A stretch of DNA of 64,000 bases from Phylloscopus collybita (taxonomy: Eukaryota > Chordata > Aves > Passeriformes > Phylloscopidae). The notes beneath the pieces were generated by a model that had not been told where the DNA came from, ran no database searches, and worked only from the letters and a program-made list of their open reading frames with translations. A program made the translations under genes and the position numbers. The stretch is from NCBI GenBank assembly GCA_027886175.1, contig JAJNNQ010000001.1:10891501-10955500 (forward strand). Direction: 5' to 3'. This document shows, piece after piece, positions 49,823 through 61,400 of the stretch; positions within the stretch are counted from its first letter, which is position 1; each line of letters begins with the position of its first letter.

Positions 49823-50894
49823 GTGAGCACGCGGGGCCCCGCGCTCCGCCGGGCCGGGCCGGGCCGGGGGTGTGCCCGCCCGCCCGCCGCGGGCCCCGGC
49901 GCCGCGCGGCGCCTCCGGGCAGCCCCGGCTGGGCCGCGAGACCGAGCTCGGGGCGGCGGGGGGATCGAGCGGCCGCGCTGACGGGGCCGTGTGGGAGCGG
50001 GGGGTCCGGAGCGCGAGGCCCGCACGTGCCCGGGCGGGAGCGGGAAGCGGCCGGAACGGCGCCGGGCGGGTCAGCCCCGCTGCCGCCGGACGGGCCGAGC
50101 GGCGGCCTTGCGACTTGAGCGAAGTTGAGTCTGGGATACGAACACGAGCCTTTGCGCGCTTTGGTGTCGCTCGGAGGGTTCGGGGAGCTTTGGGGGGGTT
50201 TTCTGCTTTAGCAGCTGTGCTCCGAGTACACGCGCCCCGGAGGAGCCGTTCCCGGCCCCGCGCCCCTCCGAGCGCCGCCGCCCCCCGGAGCCCGGGATGT
50301 GCTCGTTTATCTCCTCGGTGGGGCTCCCGGGGTGTGCGGGAGGCCCCGAGACTCTGCCCGGCTGCTTCAGGCTGGGGACTGCTGAGACCGATTGCTGGCG
50401 ATCCCCTGGTCCCGTGGCCGCTCTCTCCCGAGTGGGAACCCCGCGGTACCCCCGGTGCCGGAGGATTGCGCACAGCTTTGGAGAGAGCGCACGCTTAGAG
50501 CTGAACTATCAAATACCATCTTTTCCTCCCAGCGTGTTCCTCCCTCCAAAGTGTGATTTTTGCTTGGTTAGAATAACGGTGGATTTCTGAGCCCATCTGT
50601 TTGTCTGCCTGTTCGCACACATGGAATATCTCTGCCTATGGTGATTGCCTATGGCATTATTGCAGGAGAAGTAGTTTGATAGGAAATATTGTAGCAATTA
50701 GAAGTCCAGTGATGCAAGTTCCTGACACATTGTGACTGTCTTGCTGTCAGTTCTGTGTCTCCTTTAAAAGTTCATTTTTTTTGTGAATCACTGTAAGCAA
50801 CCGTTTAACTTCTGCAACATTTCTACAGCTTTTTCATTTGAGACATCTCTTGACATTGAGTCAAACTCTTTCCACTGTTATTTTTTTCCTGTAG
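49823..50894 (+). other. Inferred intron 1
   Basis: It begins GTGAGC and ends with a long pyrimidine tract, TTTTTTTCCTGTAG, with YTNAC-like branch points (CTTGACA, GTCAAAC) 25-45 bases upstream. Length 1,072 bases. The first half is still CpG island and G-rich on the plus strand. A (GGGCC)n pentamer run lies at 49,848-49,869. Confidence 0.5.
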
Positions 50895-51086
50895 ACATTC
50901 TTTGTGACAGTCATATTCTGTTAAGCAACAACAGAAAAAAAGAAGGAACTGCTTTGAGATAAGACTGTTGCTGCCTGTTTCCTCTGGCTCCGAGTCTTAG
51001 AGACCTAAAAAAATGGGAGCTTTGAGAAACTTTTATTATGATGGAAAAAGAGCATCTTCTGTGGGAAGTGAGATTCTAGATGGAGT
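50895..51086 (+). other. Candidate exon 2 (contains the start codon)
   Basis: This 192-base segment lies between a strong acceptor (AG at 50,893-50,894) and a donor with all six intronic consensus bases (GTGAGT at 51,087-51,092). The last exonic base is T rather than the preferred G. The 118 bases before the start codon contain no ATG, so together with exon 1 the spliced leader would be free of upstream start codons. Length is typical of an internal vertebrate exon. No homology could be tested. Confidence 0.48.
51013..51086 (+). CDS. Candidate first coding exon, unrecognised protein N-terminus
   Basis: The start codon has an ideal Kozak context (AAAAAAATGG: A at -3, G at +4), and an in-frame TAG at 50,998-51,000 precludes a longer N-terminus. 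The exon encodes 24 complete codons plus two bases of a split codon, beginning MGALRNFYYDGKRASSVG. Read past the donor, the frame would stop at 51,088-51,090, so splicing is required to make a longer protein. The peptide is hydrophilic, has no signal peptide or membrane segment and includes a basic KRASS stretch that resembles a basophilic-kinase site. It starts with MG, but residue 6 is N rather than S/T, so N-myristoylation is not favoured. I do not recognise the family. If the model is wrong, this is a chance ORF in an untranslated exon or intron. Confidence 0.4.
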
Positions 51087-52295
51087 GTGAGTGACTGCTG
51101 TCACCCCAAAGGAATTGTCAGAGCAGAACCCAACTTTTGCTTTCTTAACAGCTATGACGTGTAAAGTGTTTCTGCTTGTTTCATTTTCCCCTCCTTCCTC
51201 TGGAATTCTGTTTCTTGACAAATAGGTATTTTGTGAGAGAGTATGGATGCGTAACTGGAATGTGAGTTTTTATGTACCTTTTCAAATTCTTCACTGTTCA
51301 TTTTGTTGGGAGAAAACCAAAGATGAAGATGAATAACTTGAACCCCAAGCCCATATTGGGAAGCGGGTTTTTTTGCAGTACTTGCCCTGTGTGATCTTGC
51401 CTGAAAAGTTTTACGTCAGTCTATAACACTGCAATATACATTGAAAATATTGAGCCTACACTGGCTTTTTCTCATTTCTTGCAGTTATTGAGGCTGTACT
51501 GGAGAAAACAGTGAGAGGTTCTGAGGCTTCTCCTGCAGTGTGTTTTTGGGCTTTATTCACACCTACCTGTTGGTCTGAAGGGCTTTTGCAATGGCTTGAA
51601 AGGGTTTTTTGTGCATATTGAATGAGCTGTTGTTTACTTGGAGTAAAATGAGTATTTTTATTTGAATGGGGGTAGGAGCCAGAAGTGCTCATGTGGGTTT
51701 TTCTCCTGCTCTGCCTCTGCTCTCTAAGCTGTAAAATGGGGGTGGTTACCAACAAGTCCCCTTCCTGAACACCTGCAGCTTTCTAGACGTGTAAAGGATT
51801 AATTAGTGGATGTATTTTAGCATCTTTTCTTCTTTCATGTGGTGCGAAATATATTTGACCTCAAGGCTATGAAAAATGTATAACAACAACCAACCTGGCA
51901 GAACCCTGTGGCTGCAGCAGCCAACAGCTGGGGCAGGTGGGAGAAATCAAATGTATTCAGTCTGAATCTAAAGCAAGGAAATGGACCGTGGCTGGAGGAG
52001 CAGAGGAAATACTTGCAGGAGGATTTCAAAAATGAAATGATGAAAGTGGAAATCTGGGACTTGTTGATTTGCTTTGTCCTGAATGAAAGCTCAGATGGGT
52101 CCTTAGGGAAAATGAATTTAACAGCCCAACCTATGCTTTAGGTTTTGTCATTTTAACTTGCTTTTCTTAGAGGTTCTTGTTGCAAAAGAGGTTGTTCATG
52201 GTGATCTTCCCCAAAGGAGAACAATAAGTACATGGAACCTCATTTTAGGAGCTGGGCTTACCTCCACCACTGAACGAACCTGTTTCTAATTGCAG

Positions 52296-52342
52296 CTCCC
52301 ACAGCTTTACTACAGCTCAGCAGCTGTACAGACAGAGTGCTG
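52296..52342 (+). other. Possible small exon, low confidence
   Basis: It is preceded by CTGTTTCTAATTGCAG and followed by G|GTGAGG. Joined to the candidate start exon, the frame stays open through all 47 bases. Exons this short are uncommon and open frames this short are expected by chance, so the support is only splice-site quality plus phase. Confidence 0.15.
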
Positions 52343-54531
52343 GTGAGGCTTTGTATGGTTTGAGCACAGAATTATGGTTCGGGAAGTCGTGAATGGCCAT
52401 TTTGCCCATGACACACACTCCTGCATTTGTCTTGGAAACTCACTGAACCAGTCTGTTTTACCCTTTATGGGCAGATGGTGACTAATCCAATGTCCACCTC
52501 CCCAGGTGCTCGACTGGGTTGTTTGCAGGAAATTACGTGGTATGTGTCGTTGTAGCCAATATAAATACAAGATGGAGGAAAAAGTCTTGTAATATTGAAG
52601 GCAAAAACTAAATAGTCATGCAGCTGAAATATAATTTATAATGGCCTTGATACCACTTGTCACTGAAGATGCTGAAAACGCAGCAAGGGAACAGTGACTT
52701 GCTCTGTTCCTGGGACAGGCACGGTGGCAGAAGAGGCTCTGTGCCACACTCAGACTGGACAGAGTGGCTTTTCCCAGTACAAAATCACGTGGAAGTTAAA
52801 GGTTGTCTAGAATGGCAGAGTGAACACTGTTCTGTTAAAGGCAGAGGCCTTGAAAAGCTCTTTTTCTGTTACCAGTCGCTGTTACGCTGTGTTTATTGTA
52901 CTCCCCTTTTGTAAAGCTTTCAGTACAAGCACATGCCAGTACTCAGCTGCTTTCCACTGGCAGTCAGGGAGTGCTTCTGGAGATAAGAGCAGCTTATCTA
53001 CAGCCGATGGGAGCAGCGGGGAAGATTCGGTGTGACAGCACCAGGCAGTCCTGAGCGGCTGAGCTCACCTCACACAGCTGCTGCTCCCGGGCTGGAGGCT
53101 TCCCGTGGTGTTCCCAGGCTGGCATTCCCCATCCTGTGGGCTGGCTCAGCTCACCGTGAATTGGTGTAAAAACAAGGAGCCCAAAGGAGTTGGATTAAGT
53201 AAGAGAGTTGAACACTCACTCTTTGTGGCTGCTGGAAGGGCAGGTGGTGCTTTCCCAAGCTGTGTCCTTGGCTTCTCCCATGTCTCTTGGGGCACTGAGG
53301 GATCCAAGCCTGCTTTCAGGGACTGGGATGTGTGCCCTGGGAACAGGCTGGACCATGGGTCTCTTCCACTTGTGAATTCTCTGTTTCACTGCAGAGCTCT
53401 GTCTCTAAAGTTAAATGGAGGAAAATGTAGTGTCTAGGAGGTGAAAGAAGAGTTGAAAGTGTTCAAACTGAGAGGTGATGTTGGCGCAGTCAGTATTTTT
53501 CTTTTCGAAGAAAAAAACCCCAGAAGCCAAAACATTTGCATGCAAAATATAGATTTAGGTCTGACTTAAAAGTCATAGTGCTCTTTTGGAATTGCTGCAA
53601 TGTGCCTGAATTACAAAGAATATTAAACTGCATAAAACACTTCACATTTTTATTCTCACAAGTTTTGGGGGTGGTGAGGAGGTGTGAGTTTCTAAGGCTA
53701 GTCTGGGAGCTGCTGTCTTGAGTTGGCTGAAGTGTAGGATGGGGGAACTGAGGTTCTGAATGTGTGGCCAAGTGGCAGTTCTAGAGCCTGGAGGTGAAGT
53801 TTTGTTTGAAAACAGAAAGGCACAAGGAGTTATTTTTAATAGTAGTTCGAGTGCAGAATCCCGTGAAGCTGTCAGGCCATTTTACAGGTAGATAACTATT
53901 TTCCTATCTTGGCATATTTTTTATATGAATTGAATCAGGATTACTACAAGTTCTAACCTGTGCTAAGTATTTAAGCATCTGGACTCCCTGTAAGGGCCAT
54001 TGCTGTCCAGACATGAGAAGTCTCTTGGATTGTTTTTTAACGTTTTAAAATATTTCAGTAAAAAGCTGTATTTTCTATTCTGTTAAAACAGTAGATGTAG
54101 CTTCCAGTGTTAAGTCTTGTGACATGGCTTCTAACATGGCATGATACAATAAATTGCAATAATTTTACAGTGTCAGTACAATGAAAGAAATTAAATTTCT
54201 GAATTATTTACTTCAGCTTGGTGGTACTTTAAGTGTCTGCTATCAGGGATTCCAGGCAGAGAACAGCTGTCTGTCGCAGATGGAGAGGGAAAAACCCCTT
54301 AGCTTCTTCCTTCTAAAAAGGTTTCCATATAAACCCTGTAGTAATGTAATACAACCTTTTAGTCAAATTTGAGTTTCCTGTTACACGTTTAAGTGAACCG
54401 ACAGCAGACTCATATCTATTTGAAACCAAGTGGTGCAAGTGAATGCGACCCTGGGAATTTTGTACTCCAAAGCATTCTTGAAACCTCACAGATGCTTGTT
54501 GAGCAGTCAGATGTATTATTTATTGCATCTT

Positions 54532-54546
54532 AAAAAAAAAAAAAAA
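54532..54546. repeat. Poly-A run (A15)
   Basis: Uninterrupted A15 without target-site duplication or a recognisable upstream retrocopy. Confidence 0.9.
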
Positions 54547-55402
54547 TGGGCCTTGCAGGTGGTTCATGACTTCTGTAGTCTGTGTTTTGGTAAGATCTGG
54601 TGGTGTTGTCTGTCCTGTGCTTGTGCTGTATTTCACCCAAGAAAATCAGATAGTTTAGAAACTTGCAGCAAATCCACGTTTTTCGTAGAGTTCGGGTGTA
54701 ACTAAGTCTGAAAAAGAGTAGGTTTAAGGTTGAGTGTTTTCTGCTGAGATCTTGCGATGGCAGAAGTGGAGGTTTTGCACAGAACTGCATGAAGTTTGGG
54801 ATTATAAATTGGATGTGCTAATTTGTTCTATGAGCTAGTTCACCATGGCAATTATAAACTTATTAAAATCGTCATGACATGTCAGATCACAAAGTGCAGA
54901 AGGTGGTAAGATCATTCTTTTTAAATGACAAAGTCGTTGTTGGCATCCAGCTGTCTCCTTTGTGGCAATTTCCTTGCTGTCTTTCTTGTTTTGATCCCTC
55001 TGGACTATTTACAGGCATTTTACAGTTCTTCAGCACATCTTAAAGTTTTTGTGCTTATTTGTTTTGTGTGACTTCGGTCCACAGTTTTGGACTCCAACCT
55101 TTGAATTGTGCTTTACATGATGAATCAAAGTAGGTTCCAGCCCATCCTCTGCCCTTGGACAGACCTCAGGCACCAGTCTGGACACATGAATGCATTTGAT
55201 TTAGGAAGGCAATTTATTTTGCTATTTTACCAAAGTATTGACTGGTTTGGGTTGTAGTCTGAAGCAGTTCTCTCTGTGAAGCTGTTGAGCTTTCTCTGTC
55301 GGGTGGTGCAGTGGTCCCTGCTTCCTCAGCTCCCTGAGGCTTTATGTGCCTGCATCTCTGGGTTCATCTAATCCAAGGTGTAACAGGCTTTTTTTCTGAG
55401 TT

Positions 55403-55438
55403 GGATGAATGGATGGATGGATGGATGGTTGGTTGGTT
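55403..55438. repeat. (GGAT)n followed by (GGTT)n microsatellite
   Basis: About five GGAT/GAAT units, then GGTT units. The transition suggests a point change (A to T) that was itself expanded. Confidence 0.93.
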
Positions 55439-58400
55439 TGTATAACATCAGTTGGAAATGGTGTTGAAATGTTGATTTCCCCAGTGCAGAGCTGCTGCTG
55501 TTGCAGAAACCCCTTTTGGAAGTGACCCCCTTAGCAGGCAGGGACTGCTCCTGATGCGCTGGTGCTGGTGGCAGGAGGATGTGTGGGAGTGAATTCAAAC
55601 CTCACCCAAACCACCAAGCTGGAGGAACCAAGGGTGATAAGCCTGAGTGTGGCAGTGCTGGAGAAAAGGGCTCAGAGATTCCCCTCTGAGCAGGGTGATA
55701 ACATTTTGCACTGCACAGCTCTTTCCAAAATGAGTGGCTGTCAGTGTCCCCACCAGCCAGGGCAGCACTGCCAGCAGACCTGAGGGACCTTCCAGGGGAG
55801 ATTGCAGTGTCTTGTTTCAGTGCATCCTCCCACCTTCAGCCCAAACACCCTTTGGTGTTTGATGTGGTGGGACTCCCCAGGGCTGGTTGTGTTGTCCCTT
55901 TGGGGGAGGCTGTTGCCATCCTGCTCCTCCACGCAATGTCTCCAAATGAATCATTATCTCCTCACCACGTAGGTGGTATTGCAGGGACCAAAAACCACAC
56001 TGATAAGGGCTGTGACCCCAGCTCAGCCTGCTGACAGAGCAGGTGTTGCTCCACACCCTGGGGAGGATTTGCAAGTCTTTCATTTTGCAGAGCTCAGTGA
56101 CAGATCCTGTTCTCCAGTTACTTTTGTTGTTGAGTCTTTGGGAAGCCCACTTACTGTGAGGTGGGAGATATCCACCAGCCTGTTAAAAACTCCTGGTGTG
56201 CATGGAGTGGAGTTTGAAGGCCCTGCTGACAGAAAACCCGGGTGCTGGGTAGTTGGGAGTGCTGCCTCTGAGAGCCGGGGTGCTGGGGGTGGCACAGCCG
56301 GAGCTTTCACCCCTGCTCGGTGGTGCTCGCTTCCCACATCGCCGCTGTCTCCGGCCCCCAGTGATCCAGGATAATGTAAGTTCTAATTTTTCTTCTTTCC
56401 TTAGAGCCAACTGTCCCCTTTGACTTGGGAGAGGAACTTTTTTCTGAACTTGATAATTTTTAAACTGTGGAGTTGGAGAGGAAAACCACTGCAGATGGTG
56501 CAATAATTGGGGAATGCCGACCTACAGGATAGATGACAGCTTCAAAGGACATTCACTACAATCCTTTCAGGAATTTCAGTTGAAGTGTCTTGTCCTGTTC
56601 TTAACCTTGTGGACACTTGTTGCTGCCATCCTGAAAAGGGGTGGGTTTTCTCCTTGCTGGAACATTTTTTTTGCTGCATAGGAACACTCTCAAGCCTCTC
56701 TTGGGGGGTTTATGGTGGGCTCTGGTTCTTGGGGCAAATCTCTGTCATTGCAGTGAGGAGACAGGGAGAAAAGCTGTAGGTATTTTAAGGTTTCCTTCCC
56801 TCAAGAGTAGTGTCTCAGGGTACATAGATATCAAACATGAACACAAAAATTCCTTCCTCTTTCGTGGAGATTCTGCTTCATTCTTTGTGCTGCTGGTGTT
56901 TCATTAGCTGTCCTGTCAGAGTTGTAAAAAACCAAGAATCTCAAAAATACTAAACTGTAACAAACCCCCCCCCAAGGAACATTTAAAAGGTTTTAAAAAC
57001 ACACGACTGTATTTTAAGGAAGTAAGTCACAAGCGAGTGTCTGTGTGCCACCCTTTAATCAACTGGGAAACCTAAGGAGTGACTCTCAGCTGTCAGTGTA
57101 TTAAGAAGCAGTGCTGCCTTTTGTGGAGTCTGTATATACTGAACTCGGGGCCAGGGAGTAAATATTCTTGCTGTGTGTTCATAATCATTCTACTTAGAGT
57201 AAGCGCTTCTTGGGTGGGTATTACAAACCTGTTAATCTTTATGGTATTTATAGGGTAATTTTTAACTCTCTTGAGCTCTTTACTTCCTTGTGGGTCAATT
57301 ACTCAATTTATAACATTATGTCAGATGTAAGAACTTTACCATCCCAGAGTAAACAATGTTGGGGATGGTTCTCTACCTGTGTTTGCACTTAGTTCTTTAT
57401 ATATTAAGGTATGCAATAACTTACTCTGTGACTGACTTATTGGGATTTCTTTTAGTCTCCCTGGTTTGCACTTGGAAGTGACTGTAATGTCTTATTTTAG
57501 CTTTTCTGCTTCATCCCTAATGCAGGAAGAGGGACTGTTCTGCTTTTGCACTTGCTTTGCCACGTGGCTTCCAACTTCCCTGGTCAGGCATAGCTGCACC
57601 TGGATTTTGTTGGACTTGAAAAATTTCTTTTGATGAGTAGTAGGGTGTTATTCACAGGTATTAATAAGGTGTCAGCATTGGGGAGGTTGGGAAAGAAATG
57701 CAGGGTGGGCAGGACTCTTGTTTCCATGAGTAAGCTCATGGTTTTTAGTAATCTGATACTACTGAGTTTATGCTTCAACACTGGAGCTTATTAGAGCAAT
57801 AGAAAATTGTTACAGAGGGCAGAATACAGTGTGAAATGTGATTTGTCTCTTACACTGAGCTTGCACATTTAGTTATAATTTTCTTGAAAGGTTAATTCCC
57901 AGCTTCTCTTCAGAACATTCTGTGCAGGCCTTTCTGTAGGGAAAAAAAAATTGGACCAAATTTAAATAGACAAGTCTTGTGAATCCTGAAAGAATTTGGG
58001 CATTTAGCCCAGGAAAGGGAGAGTTCTCTGCAAGAACTTCATTAACCCTGTCTGTCATCAAAATAAGCAATAAAAGTAGCTCTGCAGACATTAGACAGAA
58101 CAGATCTTCTTTGTTTTATGCTATGGCCTGGATCTGCAAGGTACTGGTGAAAGAATCTTGTTCTTTAAGGACAGCTGTGCCCGTGTGGGAAGGGAGATGG
58201 AGATGTGCTACATACAGGGATACAGAAGTGGGGATATGAGCTACAGAGCTGCATTAATTTTTGGAAAACTTGTGCCACTGATTCCAGATACTCAGGAGTG
58301 TGCAGGGAGGCTGACTTTTATTTAGTAGCAATATTGATAATGCAGTCTTACTTGGTGTAGTTATTTTGGGGCGGAAAACCCCCAAACGATATTTCTAGCA

Positions 58401-61400
58401 TAGCTATTTTTGTAAGTAGAGAAGTGTTAAATATTTTTACGTGAAGAAGAGTTTCTGCTTCCGTTTGGCTGTTGCTTGCAGGATCCAGATGCTGTGAAAG
58501 CTCTTCCTGTGATGCCAACATCTGGCTGCCTGCACGTTTTGGGTAGAGTTTTATGAGGTGGCTTTGAAGTTGCTTTTGGATTTGAATCACATGAATCTTT
58601 GGATTGGCTGGGCTGCACAATTCTCAGCATCATTTCCTTTTCCTTCTGATTATGGGAAATGTAAATACTTCAAGCTGTTGTTCTGATGTTTTGAAGCTGA
58701 GGGAACGTATATCTCTATTTTCTCCATTCCTTTTCCCTGAGTTTGAGACATAGTGTGAGTCTTTAATAGCCAACAGCGTGGCTGTCGAGAGAAGCTGCGT
58801 GAGCAGGGTTGGTTACAGCAGGTTTTGTGGGTTTTGAGCCCATCTGACATGGGCTTGCTCTTGTACTTTGATCTACCTTTCTCAAACATTTCAGAAATTA
58901 CAGCAGTATTTCAGAAGTATTTTGTGAGCTTGCTTAGTACTTCTTGAGTGCTTGGAAGTGTTCTAATTAAAAAGATATTTATAAGTGCTAAGTGGTGGTG
59001 TCTCCAATCACATATGTACATAAAGATTTATAGAAAACTTTGTTAAGATTCAAAGTTGTATGTTTGTTAAACTTTCTGAGGATGGGCAGGGCTGAATGGA
59101 TCCCACCTTCAGGGTTTGGGGCTGTAGCAGCAGAGCTGATTCAAATTTTTTCTTTGTGCTTTAGATCTTAGTTCTGGTTTTGTCTTACTGGCTTAAGATG
59201 GCCTGTTCACTTGTGCTCCTGTGTGGGATGGGTGGTTACTAAAGGTGTCTGATAGGAACCAGCTGTGGAAGCAGTTTGGATTCTTTGTTGTGTCTGGTAG
59301 AAACTTATTTTAGGGGTTGGTTTAGATCGAGGGGTTTCACCGTAGCCTCAGAACAATCCATCTGCCCAAGTGCTTGAGTTTTAGCTCTTTGTGTTGACGA
59401 GGGTTCTTCAGATGCTGCTGGAGAGCGGAGCTGTATTTCAGCTGTCATTGTCACCTGGCTGGGGGTGCAGTGAAATCGTTCCCTCCTGTGCCAGGAGCCA
59501 GCCTGGAACGGAGGTGGCAGTGCTGGGACAGACAGCGTGTGTTCCGTGGCTCCGTGAGATGGGACTCACTGCAGTTAGCATTTAATGATGTGAAAATGTC
59601 TGGCAGTTTCTGCGAACATTTATGTTATGAATATATTTCCAGCCTATATTTAATCTTCCCTTCATCAGAAATGAATGAATTCCAAGAAGGATAACAGAAG
59701 TGTTCTTAAATAATTTGGCTTCGTGTTCGAAAGCTTTATTGCATTATAAATTAAAACGTGAGCATGTTGTTGCATGCTTGGTAAGCAATACAGCAAAATT
59801 CCAGGTAGATTTGGTACGTGTTTACTTTTGACATGTGTTTCGTTAGCAGTGGTGGTGGCCTGAGAGATCTGGCTCTAGTGGTTCAAAGGTGATAAAAATG
59901 AATACAGTGAATTTTCTGGAGTGCTCAGAATTGCAACTGGGAGAATATAAATTAAGGTTGGCTTGTTACTTTATCTGAAACACACCTAAGTGAAAACTGG
60001 TTGGGGAAGAATGCAACCTACTGTTGCTGTGCCATGGTCACAGGGTCACCTCTCTTCAGAGGAAGTATTGTCCCTTTAAATGCTGCTGGCTGCTATCCAT
60101 CCTCAGCTTTGGATGTGAATATGTATTTGATGTTTACATCCTACACAAACATCACACATAAATATTTACATGTGGTGTTGTAGTAGGAAATTGAGTGCAG
60201 TGAAAGAAGGGGTAGGAGTAGTCCAGTTAAGCTGGTGAAAAGGAACATTTACCTTGAAATATAAATCACCAAGTGCTCTTGGCACTGATCCTGGAGCTGT
60301 TTGATAGGAGCCCTGTGAAACCATCCCTTGGAAGGAATGGATCTGCAGAGCATGTGAAATGTGTCCAGAAGACTCAATTATGTTTTTGTTCAGGACCAAG
60401 TTCTAGGGAGCTGGTACTACAACACAGGAGAAACCAACAAAATAAATCCCTTAACTCAGTTAAAAATTTTAAAACTTAAAACTAAAATTAGAAGTAAACT
60501 ACCTGCCTACCTGGTGAGAGATGGGCATTTGAAATGTTCTCTCAAGAGTGTTGTATTAGCACAAGTGGCATTCTCAAACACAGTGATCCAGCCAAGAACA
60601 CTGTGCCTGACCTTGCTGTTTTCAAGCCATTGTACTAGATTTTTCCCCAAACTAGAAGACAGAGTATTTGAAGTTATAATCTTGCTTGCTTAGAATGGGA
60701 ATGTGGACCTGAGCTGGGTGTAGGTAGTGACTCAAAACAGAGTGGGATGTTTCATACACTTAATTATTGGCAGGAAGCATTAGTTTTATTGACATCCACA
60801 GAGAGATGACTCTGCACAGCTTTAAATAGTTGTCTTAATGTCATTTTGCTTCTAGGTATGGAACAGTGAATTATGGTGTCTGTCACAGCATTTGTTTAAT
60901 GAGTATCAGTTGTTGACATGGTATGAAAAAGCTCCAGGGCTTTTCAGCCATTTCACTCAAACACTCTCAGTTAATGGATTTGGGGTCTTTGAGGAGCCCA
61001 TCCCTTGCTGGCTGTTGAAAATGTGCTTTGCACAAAGTCTTAACAGAAACCCATCTGCACCTGCTCTCAGGGTAAATCCAACCCTCTGCAATGTGAGGTG
61101 TGACTAAAGCACTGTTGTTCCCTTCAGTGGTCAGTTTGTTACAGACCCTCATCCTTCCCAGGGCGTTAGAAATTGCAGGTAACTCACATGGTCACGTTTG
61201 TGTGCATGAATCTATAGACACAGTTTCATCCTGGTGCTAGGCTTGAAATTCAGAAACTGTTTCTGGCTGATTTACTGGACTCTGTTTTACAGTTTTTGCT
61301 TGAATTCCCTCAGTGCAGCCGGAGCTGTTGGTGAGAGAGGCCCCAGTCCCTCTCGCAGGGCAGGGGTGGCCATGCCATGAGCAGCACCCTCCACAGGCAG

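Larger units (their letters stand above)
49340..50490. promoter_or_regulatory. CpG island promoter
   Basis: Over 1.1 kb of very GC-rich sequence with CpG essentially undepleted, strikingly unlike the rest of the window. There is no TATA box at a plausible distance. GC boxes are abundant (GGGGCGGGG near 49,512; repeated CGGG units at 49,700-49,714). NRF1-like, CTCF-like, G-quadruplex and alternating GC tracts cluster at 49,480-49,730. The island ends gradually in the first intron. Very long open frames here (393 codons minus, 250 and 208 codons plus) follow from composition, because GC-only codons cannot be stops, and are not genes. A broad, dispersed start-site cluster is expected for this promoter type. 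Confidence 0.93.

Noticed and set aside
49229..49981. 250-codon plus-strand ORF across the promoter
   Set aside because: Same composition artefact. It runs through the promoter motifs and across the exon 1 donor.
49292..50473. 393-codon minus-strand ORF across the CpG island
   Set aside because: Composition artefact: stop codons are AT-containing and almost absent from this GC-rich island. Translation is low-complexity R/P/A/G, and long frames occur in several overlapping frames at once.
58482..58542. Possible coding exon beginning DPDAVKALPV
   Set aside because: Good acceptor and an open frame, but in a phase that does not follow from the candidate start exon. Short enough to be chance.
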